Assembly: GCA_003988855.1 (NCBI GenBank)
Contig: QYAI01000061.1
Coordinates: forward strand, 1-64,000
Direction of reading: 5' to 3'
Origin: Arachnopeziza araneosa
Lineage: Eukaryota; Ascomycota; Leotiomycetes; Helotiales; Arachnopezizaceae
Length of the DNA: 64,000 bases
The notes below the pieces were generated by a model. That model saw nothing but the letters and a program-made list of their open reading frames with translations. It had not been told where the DNA came from and did no database searches. The number at the start of each line of letters is the position of its first letter. Position 1 is the first letter of the stretch. The translations under genes and the position numbers were made by a program. Below, one piece after another: positions 53,706 to 64,000 of this stretch.

Positions 53706-54398
53706 TGTATTGCGACTTCTTTCTATACCGTTTCTGAAGATGTCCGATGAGCGGTCAATGTTGTGTCTTTGATTAGTCGTTGTCTTCCTGCCCTGTCGAG
53801 TCTGAAAGAGCCGCTTGAGTGTGTTGGTGTGGGTAGTAGTCCGATGATGGAATTCATGGCCGGATTCCGAGATGTTTCTGCATGCTACAGTACCTCTGTT
53901 CCACCAGACTCTGTCTTTTCAACAGTCTTCATTTAGCCCTCAATGCCGTGGCCTGCTCTTCACATTGGAGCGCTTCTACCAGGCGAAAATCTGCACGCGG
54001 TCGATGTTCTATTCTGGGTTTAGAACTCGGAAGACTCTGCTCTCACATCATCCACGTTCCCAATGACAGTTGAAGATCATCTGAATGTCCAATGAGCAAC
54101 TGGTCGAGTCTTCTCCATCTCATCTTCCCCGCAGACGTCCCCGCCATGACGAGTGTCGGGTCGCGCAGGGCATAGCCCATCCTTGTGTCGGCTCCACGAC
54201 CAGGTGCCTGGATATATTGTGCAATTTATCCAACATGCGCTTCAATAGAAAATGAAGGCAGGTCGGCTCCGCGTGTAGAATCCTGTATAAGCAAGAAAGC
54301 CGTGGCTGGGATTTCGGCACAATTTACGGCTTCAGAAATACTCTATCGTTGCGAGGCCATGCAATTCATTTGGAGTGATGGCGATGTCAGGCTGAGGC

Positions 54399-54406
54399 TA
54401 TATAAT
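54399..54406 (+). promoter_or_regulatory. TATA-like box of the GH51 gene
   Basis: TATATAAT, 60 bp before the ATG at 54466, so the leader would be very short if it is used. Confidence 0.4.
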
Positions 54407-54465
54407 GTAGCGTGAGTATTCAATCTTTTTCATTCCATCCTTGGACATATCAAAGAATTTTCAAG

Positions 54466-56612
54466 ATGTTGTTGATGAATTTTATTTTTGTTTTCCTCCT
54501 TGCTGGAGTTACCAATGCAATCAGCCTTAAAGTTGCTGCCACTGGTGGCAATGCCTCTTCTCCATTGATGTATGGCCTTATGTTCGGTACTGCTTATCCC
54601 CATGCTGAATCATTGTTCTTCCTTTCCGGAGCTCCAGGTCGTAAGATTTGTTTCGAGAGTTGCCAGATATTCCTGTACCTGCTCTTCAAACATTTCCTGG
54701 GCTCCAAAACCTCCTCATACTTCCAGCTATGTACCGTGCTGATTTAGCAACAGAAGACATCAATCACTCCGGTGATGGAGGAATTTACGCAGAATTAATC
54801 CAGAACCGTGCATTCCAAGGAAGTTTTGAGTATCCTTCAGTACTCACGCCATGGGAAGCAGTTGGTAGTGCTCAGTTGAAGTTACAGAATACAACAGTCC
54901 CATTATCATCCGCTCTACCAACTTCAGTAAATATATCTCCTATTTCAAAAGCCACTGGCAGGATCGGACTGATCAATCCGGGATGGTGGGGAATTGATGT
55001 CCAACCACAAAAATATTCTGGCAGCTTTTGGGTGTTGGGATCCTACTCTGGAAGTTTCACGATCAAACTCCAATCCAGCACCACCCAAGAAGTTTATGCT
55101 TCCCTTGATATCGATTCCAACAGCCAAGATGGAAAATGGACAGAGCAAAAATTCGAGCTTAAGCCAACGGTGGCTGCTCCAAACAGCAACAACAGTTTCG
55201 TACTAGAATATGATGCTGCTGGTGGTAGTTTAAACTTCAATTTGATTAGTTTATTTCCACCAACTTACAAAAATACGCCAAATGGCAACAGAAAAGATCT
55301 CATGGCTGCCTTGAAAGCATTGAATCCAAGTTTCTTGAGAATGCCAGGTGGCAACAACATGTAAGTCCCTGTTCTAGTACTCATTGCAAGCTGACTCGAT
55401 TCTAGCGAGGGAGATTCATACCATATCCCATGGCAATGGAATAAGACTCTAGGCCCATTAACATCACGAGCTGGCCGCCCAGGAACTTGGGGCTACGAAA
55501 ACACCGACGGCCTAGGATTAATCGAGTACTTCAACTGGTGCCGCGATTTGGAACTCGAACCCCTTCTTGCCGTCTGGTCAGGGCTCTATCTCCAGCAAGA
55601 TGACTTCCTCAACAGCACAGCTCTTGCTCCCCATGTACAAGACACTCTTAACGAACTTGAATTCATCCTCGGCCCTACCAATTCAACATACGGCTCACTT
55701 CGCGCCTCACTTGGCTACCCAAAACCTTTCAACTTAACTTACCTAGAAATTGGCAACGAAGACAATCTCCAGGGCGGTCTGGCATCTTACTCTTCATACC
55801 GCTTCAAAATGTTCTACGACGCTATCACTCCCGTCTATCCACAGCTAGTCATTATCTCTTCTTCCCAAGACCTCTCTGCTGTCGAACCCGGTTCTGCAAC
55901 AGATTATCATATCTACACCAGACCGGACGATTTTGTCTCCCGCTTCTCTTTCTTCGATTCATGGCCACGGGAGCACAAAATCTTTAATGGAGAATATGCC
56001 AACATTCAATTCAACCTGTACGGCTCTCCAACCGCAGGAACAAACTGGTCAGCCCCGAGACTAGACTCACCAATCTGGGTCGGCGCTGTAGCAGAAAGCA
56101 TTTGGTCCATTGGATTCGAACGGAACAGCGACATAACCATCGGTATGTCCTACGCCCCCGGGTTCCAGAACCTCAATTCCGCCCAATGGACACCCGATCT
56201 CATCACCTTCACATCGGACCCCTCGCAAACCGTCCTCTCCACATCGTACCGAGCCATCGAACTTCTTAGTAATGCACGCTACGATGCCACGGTACCAGTG
56301 CAAACCAATTCCACATTTGGGCCGGCGTATTGGGTCGCAGGCGTCTCGGATCCGGGAGAGTATACTCTCAAGGTGGCGGTCTACAACACGACCACTGCTT
56401 TGCCGTTTAAGGTTACATTCGAGGGTGTGAAAGAGGGGCAGAAGGCTAAACTCACGGTACTTACTGCGCCCAGTGGGTTGAGTAGCAATGTCCTCGTGGA
56501 AGGTAAAGTGGTAGAAGCAGTGAAAAGAGAGGTCACCGACTTGGTGGCTGGCAAGAATGGCGAAGTAGACTTTGAATTAGGACAATACTCTGTTGCCGTT
56601 TTGAAGACTTGA
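54466..56612 (+). CDS. secreted GH51 alpha-L-arabinofuranosidase
   Basis: Join 54466-54586, 54754-55360, 55406-56612; 644 residues. Signal peptide (LMNFIFVFLLAGVTNA), then SPLMYGLMFEDINHSGDGGI, in which the Glu is rebuilt across a 167-bp intron (GTACTG...CAACAG), longer than others here. The second intron is 45 bp and restores MPGGNNIEGDSYHIPWQWN. GH51 active-site features: acid/base Glu in EIGNEDNLQGG, nucleophile Glu in IFNGEYAN. The carbohydrate-binding-like beta sandwich precedes the TIM barrel (PGWWGIDVQPQKYSGSFWVL) and the C-terminal beta domain ends VDFELGQYSVAVLKT. It releases arabinose from arabinoxylan or arabinan. Length and order are those of secreted ascomycete GH51 enzymes. Confidence 0.92.
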
Positions 56613-56823
56613 GGTGAGATTCGGGTATTGAAGAACCGTTCAACATGGAACTCTGGCTTCTGATTTGATGACAGAGATATTAGTCAACAAAAAGTTTTTC
56701 TTGGTTTGGGATGTATATATACTTTCACAACTATCTTAAAAATGTACACGAAATCATTGACAGAATTTTGTCCCAGGCGCTCTCGGAACTCCAAACCATG
56801 CAAGACTCTGCTCTCCTCGCTTC

Positions 56824-59520
56824 CTACCAAGGCACCGCTTGTGCCAATTGAAAATTCACCGGGCTCCCTGCCAACTTTACCCAGATGGTCAACGGATCAC
56901 TTCCCAACTGCTCCGTCCTGTACCCCTGCGTACTCGTCACCTTTCCAGGGACCGTTACCGGCACCTCAACCGCACAAACATTCGTCGTGCCCGCAACCAC
57001 GGTCACGCCAGTAATCGTCCTCGCCGCGGTATCCAAGACATAATTCACTTCATAGCCGCATCCATCCCGGGTCATCCGGTCATTAAATGCCTTTGCCAGA
57101 TCATCATGTTTAAGACTGACGACCGGCCAGGAGACCAAACGCGTAAATTCCGCCAGCACCGTCTCGACCCACATCTGCAGGAGACTGAACTGTTGCGATA
57201 CGCCATTGACGATGGTGCTATCTACACCCTCCCATCGCATGTTTGCTTGGTGGAACATAAATGCGTCGTGGTGCAAGGAGAGAATGTGTCGTGCGTTGGT
57301 CTCTTTTTCCAGTGCCAGTAAGTCAGCTATGCCGCCCTCGCCTTGAGAGATGGCTATCCATTCTTGAACATCGCAGTCCGTGGTATCACAATTGTAGTAG
57401 ATGTTGGTTGCCCAGCGAGGAGTGATTTGAATCCCCGCGAAGTTGTCATCTGCTACCGTAGTCATGAGAGGCCAGTGCTCGTTTAACTGTGGAGTGTGAG
57501 TAGATGTAGAGATGAAAGAACAGAGAAAAGGTGAGAGGTGAGAGACGAACGGTATTCAGGAGGGCGGGGCGAGTGTTATCGCCGACTACATTGCGGATCC
57601 CGTTGTCCCACCATGCACGAAGAGCATCACCGTTATGAAGTCCCGTGATAGCAGGAGGAATCAGTCCTTGTGCGCTGAATCCCGCTGCACCTCCAATACC
57701 GCTTGCTGCCAACCAAGCTTGGTTCCAAGATATCTCCCTCGTAACATCGTAGTAGGTAGCGTTGTCCTGATCCTCGTGGGTGAAGGTATGAGAGACGAGA
57801 GAAAATGGTGCTAGATTAGACGGAGTCGACCACCAGAGTTCAAGGGGGTCTAATTCTAGGCAGGAGACGGAATAGGGATATGCAGATGCGGTGGATGGCC
57901 AGAGATTCACACCAAAACCGGTGGGCTTGACGTATTCGAGGTTAAGATCTGGCGCTTGGTTAGGGTAGGTGATGGGTCCGTTGCCGCACTGATTGGGGTT
58001 TCCTGTTAAAGCGTATATGTCGGCTGTATCAGAATCAACTGCTGAAGTAGCAGTAGCGGCCTGTTAGAATATTAGTACTACTTTCAACAGCTCAGAGAGA
58101 GAATTACAGCTGCATTTACGGTAATCATTGTATAAGTTGTCGAATGCCCAGGTCTCGTTCTGGTAGATCTGGTGCTGGTGGTATGTTTCCCTGTAACAGT
58201 AACTGTAACGACGCTTACACTTGACGTTGGGTTTGGAGATGAAGGAGTTGTGGATGGGTCGCCAACAACGCTACAACTATCATCGCAGCTCATCACCCCA
58301 ATATTTCCATTTCCGTTGAATCCGACTTCTATTGTGTAGTTTGAACCTGCAGGTAGCCGAGAGTTGACACTATTCATCCAGCCAATATGCTGTTCGATAT
58401 CGGCTGGCGAAATTCGAAAAGATCCTCCAGGTGGGAAATACATAGGAGAGGTAAGAAACATGTCATCCACTAAACTAAAGTCAGCCCATTTTTCAAATGT
58501 GCAAGCTTCCCAAATACCTTGTGTATTAAGCATGGCTCTCCTATACCCAGCGTAGAGCCCTCTGGTTGCCCATCCAATCCAAGCATGTTGCAGAATGATA
58601 CTCGTCTCACTCCAATCAGTAGCAAATGTTATGAAGAACACCATTTGCTGTCTTGTACCAAAATTATTTATCACAGCCGCCACACTGGTGCTTGAAAAGT
58701 TACCGTTTGGCTGAAAGACTGCAAACGCTGTCGCCAATGTGCTATCCGCAATTACGCCAGGATAGTGGTAAAGTCCTACGCTACTCAGCTGCGCGTTCTT
58801 CACCAAACCTGCGGTAGGGAAGGTTGAGGTATCATTGATAACCACGAACTGCTCCTCATCAGAATCACAACAGTATCCAACGGACCGAGTCCCAGTTGAG
58901 GCAGATGGAACAACATCAAGGCGAACCATTCGGACCCCGAAATAGGTCTGGTAGTTGAACAATGATGCCCATTGTGCATCGGTGAGGGCACTCTCGTACA
59001 ATCCATTGCTGTTGGGATATGACACTTCGCTCAACACCACTATACCTCCATAGTTTCCTGCCGTGGCGCTAGAATTCAGGACCGGCAACGCTATACCAGT
59101 GTCGGGAACCAGCAACGTCTCGAATGGGATGCCATAGTCGTTTAACCCCGACTGTGCTGAGTATGCCGATGCTGAATCTCGCGCGATAACTAGGAACGTT
59201 GAGCGTGCTGTGACAACGGTTGCGGGGCCACGAGCTATGGAAAGAGCAATTGGGGAGATTGATGAAGTCGTATTCGCTATGATCTTGACCGAGTTGTCGA
59301 TAGTGATGGGCAGCAATTTCGCTGGAGGAGGACGTCGATGCCGGCTCTGATTGTTCATGGTCACCGTCTCAGTTGGAAGAGGCGTATCAAGCGTGACAGT
59401 CCCGGCCCCGAATATTGCTACCGATGCATTTGCATCTTGTCGAGGTAGATGCGCTCTGATTCCCGGCATATGTGCCTCTGCGCCCACGAGCCAGAGACAT
59501 AGTAAACCGAAGCTCTTCAT
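56824..59520 (-). CDS. extracellular Ser-rich protein, Agd3/CE18-like polysaccharide deacetylase
   Basis: Complement of join 56824-57486, 57551-58060, 58108-59520; 861 residues, introns of 47 bp (GTAATT...TAACAG) and 64 bp (GTTCGT...CCACAG, a less usual donor). Signal peptide (FGLLCLWLVGAEAH), then a large N-terminal domain (SPIALSIARGPATVVTARST, YCCDSDEEQFVVINDTS, WFSLVDDMFL-type DFSLVDDMFLTS). A Ser/Thr-rich linker follows (SVSVVTVTVTGKHTTSTRST). The C-terminal catalytic region has LVSHTFTHEDQDNATYYDVT, GLHNGDALRAWWDNGIRNVV and ITPRWATNIYYNCDTTDCDV. The H-x3-H (HTFTH) is the metal site of NodB-like deacetylases, and the arrangement matches Aspergillus Agd3 (CE18), which deacetylates galactosaminogalactan in the cell wall/biofilm matrix. 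The rest of the GAG cluster is not in this window. Confidence 0.8.
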
Positions 59521-60253
59521 CTTGAAGTTCCTCGTACTCTGAATGCTAAGGGGAAGAAGTCACAAAGAGCAGCAACATCAAGGATTTTGAAAGCTTTGTA
59601 GCAGATACATGCCACAGGTCTTCTCCACCAATCTATATTAGGTCACATCTATTTCATGAATCTGGAAGGGGGTACGAATAGGCTGTATCCGTCTAAAAAG
59701 ATAGTCCAAAGGAAACGTTCACAATTTTGGGTTGCCAGTCGGAACACGAGGCACGTCATTCCCAATGTAGAGGACTGAAGGGTAATGGAAATGAGCCCTC
59801 AGTCCGCAGGACGCGTAATTATCTAACGTAACAAACCACTAATCTGCTTTCAGTTGCAGAAGAACGGGACAAGATTTCAAATTTTCTGCGTGTTGTTTGG
59901 ATAAAATGGATGATGTTACAAGAAGCTTGGGTGACGAATAAACATATATTGAGGCTTAACTCTATATCCCGGTTATTAATCCCCGGCACACTAACCGTTC
60001 AGATGGTCGTACCCATACATAGGACTTTTCTGCAAGAAACTTCTGCTTTTGGAAGGATTTAATTCGGAACAAATATACCCCACAGTTCCTCATTAGGGCA
60101 AGGTTACACATATTGAAAAGCTTAATTTCAATATTCCGAAACAGAAACGTGCCAGCTTCGATTACCTGATGGGATGATTCTGACCACGTTGCATCACAAC
60201 CTTATCGTGCCATCATCTATTCTTGCTTGCTATTCTGGCTTCCGGTTGTCCGT
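59521..60253. other. intergenic, nothing recognised
   Basis: Promoter side of the CE18 gene; no element seen. Confidence 0.4.
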
Positions 60254-60886
60254 TTACAGCAATGCGGCACCCACCAAGCCTACAGCACCAACGACCATTG
60301 GCAAACCAGTATGAACCGCTCCAGCATTCTTAGACGGCGTTCCGATGATTTTCGCGGCTGCGCTATCCACTAGAACATGGGAGAGTTAACATTTTCCTTT
60401 TAGAGCATGTGTTAGAAGTGTGGAGGATCCTTACAGGCACTAATTTCCTTTGCAAGTGCCGTTTGTTGCGCCTTAGGTACGTTCTTCGTGTACCACGGCT
60501 GAGATGTGATGTCCTTGTTTCGCCATCCGGACGCGCTGAGAGAGGCTTGCACGTTGGAAGGAGCGGCAGAATAGATGGCGTTACGAACGGACGTGTATGA
60601 AGGGGAGTTGAACCTGCCCATCGGTTAGCAGATCGTAACGTACCGAGCAGGCCTCCACCAGAGTAACCTTACCACGTAGACTGGACCGAGTAAAGCGCAG
60701 ATGCAAGGGAGGTGGACTGAGCTGGCTTGATGACGGGAGTTTGGGTTGGATAGAATTCAGAGATCACAGAGCCGCTACAGATCTGATGAGCAAGGTAGGC
60801 AGATCTAGGAAGAAGACTTACACATCCAGTCCTGCAACGGTGGTTGCTGCAACAAGAGCTGCGGAAAAGAGCGCGGTCAACTTCAT
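60254..60886 (-). CDS. small secreted protein with C-terminal GPI-type signal
   Basis: Complement of join 60254-60369, 60435-60613, 60673-60774, 60822-60886; 153 residues, three introns of 47, 59 and 65 bp, all in frame. Signal peptide MKLTALFSAALVAATTVAG, then a helical Ser/Ala-rich domain (SLASALYSVQSTWFNSPSYT, YSAAPSNVQASLSASGWRN, QPWYTKNVPKAQQTALAKEI). A short spacer leads to a hydrophobic C-terminus (LPMVVGAVGLVGAALL) following a small-residue region (GTPSKNAGAV), as in GPI-anchored proteins. No cysteines, so not CFEM or hydrophobin. I do not recognise a named family; a cell-wall or membrane-anchored surface protein is likely. The first acceptor is ambiguous by eight bases; the one that keeps the frame (CTGTAG) was used. 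Confidence 0.75.
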
Positions 60887-61432
60887 ATTGATGGTGGATG
60901 TAAGATTGAGTGTTGAAGCTTGAAGGTTGACGGAATTTCTGTAGTATGAGACTCAGGGGGAGCACGAGCACCAGGTCAAATACTTGACGTTTGCCTAGCT
61001 GTGCCGCAGACAATCCGCAGCAGCACCGGAGACAAGGCCGGTTTCGCTAGGCGCAAACCTTCTATAGGTAAGTTAGTGAATGCGATTTGTGTCATCAATT
61101 GCCGCCAATCGTCTCCAAAATATTGGAGACCAAGCCACATTATGCCTTGCTAAGTCAGATCCGGGGATAGTTAGTTGATCCGAGCTGATTAAAAAGCTGT
61201 GATGTACGTGAAATCCCGGAAGAATTGCCTAGGGACCGTGACCAGATATAGCTCGTAGACATAACTGCAACCTAACTAAGCATCCTCTCGACGCGTCTCA
61301 GCGCGTCCTAGAGCTTCCTGAGCAGTTCATGATCAGACGGCGGTGTTTCTCGGATGTTGTTGAACGCTGAGTCGAAGAGGGAGAGAAGAAAGACTGCTGG
61401 AGCAGGTCGACAAATATCGCTTGTGGCGCTTA
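60887..61432. other. intergenic, transposon target region
   Basis: No gene recognised. Ends in the TA (61431-61432) duplicated by the transposon insertion. Confidence 0.4.
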
Positions 61433-61474
61433 ACCGAGATCCCGTAGTAAAGCCGGTCCCGCAGTAAAGCCGCA
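61433..61474 (+). repeat. left terminal inverted repeat, 42 bp
   Basis: Identical to the reverse complement of 63586-63627. Contains two 17-bp direct units (61440-61456, 61457-61473), TCCCG[TC]AGTAAAGCCG[GC], probably two binding sites for the transposase HTH domains. Confidence 0.95.
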
Positions 61475-61526
61475 TCGAAAATCGTCGCGTTTCTTTGCCA
61501 GCCCCAGAACAACAAATGCTCTAAAA

Positions 61527-63461
61527 ATGGCCACAACATCCAAATCCACCAAAATATCTATGGCAGTTGATGCTTTTAACGCTGGCCAGTACACAACTTA
61601 TTCTGCAGCCGTCAAAGCCTTTTAATGCGACCCGACAGCAGTTTCAAGACGCGCTCGGGGCAAAACACATGCGAAACAAGAAGCTGTCTCTGAATCGGTT
61701 CAAGCTCTTACCAATCAACAAGAAGCTACTCTTATTAGCCATATTAATAAGCTTTCGGACCGAGGCATGCCTCCTACTAGCTATATAGTTAGGAGCCTTG
61801 CAGAGGAGATCCGCTGTGGACCTGTAGGCAAGAACTAGGTAGGGCAATTCGTCAAGCGCTATTCTACCTAGCTTCGAAGCATGTACTTGCGTAATATTGA
61901 CAATTTACGCGTATCTGCTGAGTATGCGCCTGTGTTTGCGACCTTCTTGCTATAGTACGGTGTATTTTATTGCTTATAATCCTAGCCTACAGAATTACAT
62001 GCTAACAAAGCTGGCGAGGGTAGTTGCATAGTACTATCGAAAAACACAACATCACCGCAGATAACTTCTACAATTTCGATGAAAAAGGCTTCTTGATTAG
62101 TATAAGCCGTACAATAAAGCGAATTATATCAACTAAAGCATATGATTCCAGCCGAGTTAGGAAGAATAAGCACGATAGCAGTAGGGAATTTATTAGTCTT
62201 TTAGCATGCGTTTCAGCGACCAGTACAGCAATTCCACTACTTTTAGTGTACAAAGGCGCTACTGCTACCTTGCAAGATAGTTGGGTTGAGGATATAGACG
62301 AGGATAGTAGTACATACTTTACTTCTACTTCGAATAAGTAGTCGAATAATGAACTAGGCCGGAAATAGCTTCATAAAGTCTTCGAACGCTACACAAAGCT
62401 ATTAAATCCAAGAGCAAAACGACTTCTCTTGCTTGATGGCCATTCAAGTCATGTTAATATGGAATTCATCGACTTTGCTGACTCTTATCGGATTATTATT
62501 GCTATATTGCTACCTTACACCACACACCGTTTGCAACCACTTGATGTTGGTCTCTTTCAGCTTCTTTCGACTGCTTACTCTGTAGGACTTGACAACCTTA
62601 TGTCGAATAGTAGAGGATTTGTTAGTATGACGAAAAGGCTATTTTATCCTATTTTTTGGACAGCTTGGCAAGCTGCGTTTACAGAAGAGAACATCCAGAA
62701 AGCTTTCAAGAAACCAGGAATATGGCCTGTTGACGGAAATGAAATGATAAGCTTAGTGACAATACCTCCGCCTAGTCCAAAAAGAGACTCTTCTAAGCTT
62801 AAAACACCATTAACTACGAAAACAATTCGCTATACTCGAAAAGCCTTCAAGCTGTGCTCTTTATCAAAAAAAGTCAACAAGATATTCGATGGACTTCAAA
62901 TTCTCTCTTCGCAAGTCTCTATACTCGAACACGAAAATAAGAACTTAAAACAAGCTATAATCCTCGAAAAGAAGAAGCGCAAGAAGGGCGAAAGGCTTAA
63001 TCTATGTGGTGAAGTTAGCGGAGGAGTTGAAATATACTCACTAGCTCAGGTCCTTCGAGCACGCTTGTATCAAGCTCAAAAAGAAGCTATTGAAGCTGAA
63101 GAAACTGAAAAAAAAAGAGGTTCGGAAGGCTCAGCGTGCAAGAAACGCGATAGAAAAGAAGATAAAAGCAGATTTGAGAGAAGCTAAGCAAGCTGAGAAG
63201 CAATTGCTTGCTGAGATGCAAAGGTCTTTGAATGTTCCGCAAAAGACACTATCTAAGCAGCCAAAACCAGTAGCAGTCGAGGCTAAAAAAGCTAAAGTCA
63301 CGATGCGCAAAACGGGCAAAGCTCCTGCTAAGTCTATCTAGCAACCTATATTCGTCTCCGAACCTTATATAGTTCATGAAGCAGGTGATGCAGCAAGTGA
63401 GGTAGGAGGGGTAAAAAATCGAAGGAGACGTCAAATTGTACTGCCGGAACGATTTAAATGA
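61527..63461 (+). pseudogene. inactivated DDE transposase of the pogo-type element
   Basis: From ATG at 61527: a Psq-type HTH start (SMAVDAFNAGQYTTYSAAV), a CENP-B-like HTH (LSDRGMPPTSYIVRSLAEEI), then the DDE domain. Catalytic Asp residues are all present: YNFDEKGF, LLLDGHSSH and QPLDVGLFQ, with 35 residues between the second and third. The C-terminus is a coiled coil, a Lys-rich stretch and QIVLPERFK. Damage: stops at 61623 (TAA), 61836 (TAG), 61953 (TAG), 62339 (TAG), 62366 (TAG) and 63339 (TAG), and a frameshift in an A-run near 63110. A likely intron (GTGTAT near 61960, branch GCTAAC, acceptor near 62023) separates the HTH and DDE parts. Each stop fits Gln or Trp changed by one transition. 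Confidence 0.85.
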
Positions 63462-63585
63462 TGGATTTAGGGCTGGAAACCTATACTTTACTGTCTCTTA
63501 TTTAATTTGCATCAGTTTTAGTTCATTTTAATATATAGTTGTTAAAAAATCGATTTTTTGGGTATATGGAGTTTTGGTGTTTTCG

Positions 63586-63627
63586 TGCGGCTTTACTGCG
63601 GGACCGGCTTTACTACGGGATCTCGGT
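63586..63627 (-). repeat. right terminal inverted repeat, 42 bp
   Basis: Exact inverted copy of 61433-61474, followed by TA. Confidence 0.95.
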
Positions 63628-64000
63628 TATTTCTATTTTTGGAACATCCAACATCTAGCAGTAGGAGGTGTATTACCAAAATGTAGAGCGTACTACTGTT
63701 CCGTATGAGCTTTATACTGCCTTGCCATTTTCAGTCGCAAGGACTCTTTCAGTCTGACCGCTGTGCAAAGCAGCAGTGTCTAAGGTTACTTGATTACCAA
63801 AATCTCAGCTCACGAGTATCTAGTTCTTGATATCAATCATTAATTTCCTCATCTTCCTAAACTTGATACAAGTGTGTTCACTAACTGTGCTGGCCGGACG
63901 GTACCTGTTGTCTCAACGAGATCCATCAATGCTATGTTTGAGTAGTACAGCGATGATCGGTCGATTATATCGCCTGGGCGTATGACAAGATATCTGTCGA
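63628..64000. other. intergenic flank, nothing recognised
   Basis: DNA to the right of the transposon; no feature seen. Confidence 0.4.

Larger units (their letters stand above)
52845..54465. other. 1.6-kb intergenic region between divergent genes
   Basis: Holds the RdRP promoter and the GH51 promoter. An 85-codon minus-strand frame (52983-53240) lacks support. A (TCTTAC)n-like microsatellite is at 53663-53705. Confidence 0.4.
61433..63627 (+). mobile_element. complete pogo/Fot1-type (Tc1-mariner) DNA transposon, 2195 bp
   Basis: Bounded by perfect 42-bp terminal inverted repeats (61433-61474 and 63586-63627) and flanked on both sides by TA (61431-61432, 63628-63629), the target-site duplication of Tc1/mariner elements. 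It carries one transposase gene with the correct domain order, now inactivated by nonsense codons and a frameshift. Intact ends mean it could still be a substrate if a related active transposase exists. Confidence 0.95.

Noticed and set aside
57241..57400. Possible separate gene in the C-terminal part of the CE18 region
   Set aside because: All three long minus-strand frames splice in phase into one Agd3-like protein.

Overview
The window is nuclear DNA of a filamentous ascomycete. Almost every recognisable gene is split by 42-65 bp GT-AG introns with CTAAC/CTGAC-like branch sites. The gene families are typically pezizomycotine: Zn2Cys6 regulator, 2EXR protein, SYLF/Ysc84 protein, CSC1/OSCA channel, RNA-dependent RNA polymerase, GH115, GH51, CE18. 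A leotiomycete (Helotiales-like) is my best guess from family recall only; the sequence does not prove it.

Layout. 1-512: broken 3' end of a pogo/Fot1-type DNA transposon. 1.4-10.4 kb: EutQ-like cupin, tRNA-Tyr, a divergent pair of paralogous secreted proteins, a Ser/Asp-rich gene with an internal stop, a GNAT acetyltransferase and a SYLF protein with a 22-residue repeat tail. 12.7-21.7 kb: acidic protein of unknown function, SAM methyltransferase, wrecked membrane-protein gene, YAP-binding/glomulin-like protein, AhpD-like protein. 23-35 kb: secreted protein with a possible His/Cys dyad, membrane protein, Zn2Cys6 regulator, SDR, CSC1-like channel. 35.7-45.2 kb: 95-residue basic protein, 2EXR protein, P450, a fusion of a STAND-type N-terminal domain with a Rho-like pseudo-GTPase, and a DUF924 pseudogene. 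45.4-61 kb: GH115, RdRP, GH51, CE18/Agd3-like deacetylase and a small GPI-type secreted protein. 61.4-63.6 kb: a complete but dead pogo-type transposon with perfect 42-bp inverted repeats and TA duplications.

How it fits together. There is no single obvious cluster. GH115 (alpha-glucuronidase) and GH51 (arabinofuranosidase) both remove side chains of xylan and sit on either side of the RdRP gene. The Zn2Cys6 gene is next to an SDR and may regulate it (inference). The nonsense codons seen in the transposons and in three cellular genes can each be explained by one C:G to T:A transition, as expected from repeat-induced point mutation or from neutral decay.

The object most worth following is the 619-residue fusion at 41651-43724: a fungal STAND/NLR-type N-terminal domain, a disordered linker, then a Rho-family domain that keeps the effector loop and the DTAG motif but has lost the Walker A consensus and the TKxD motif.
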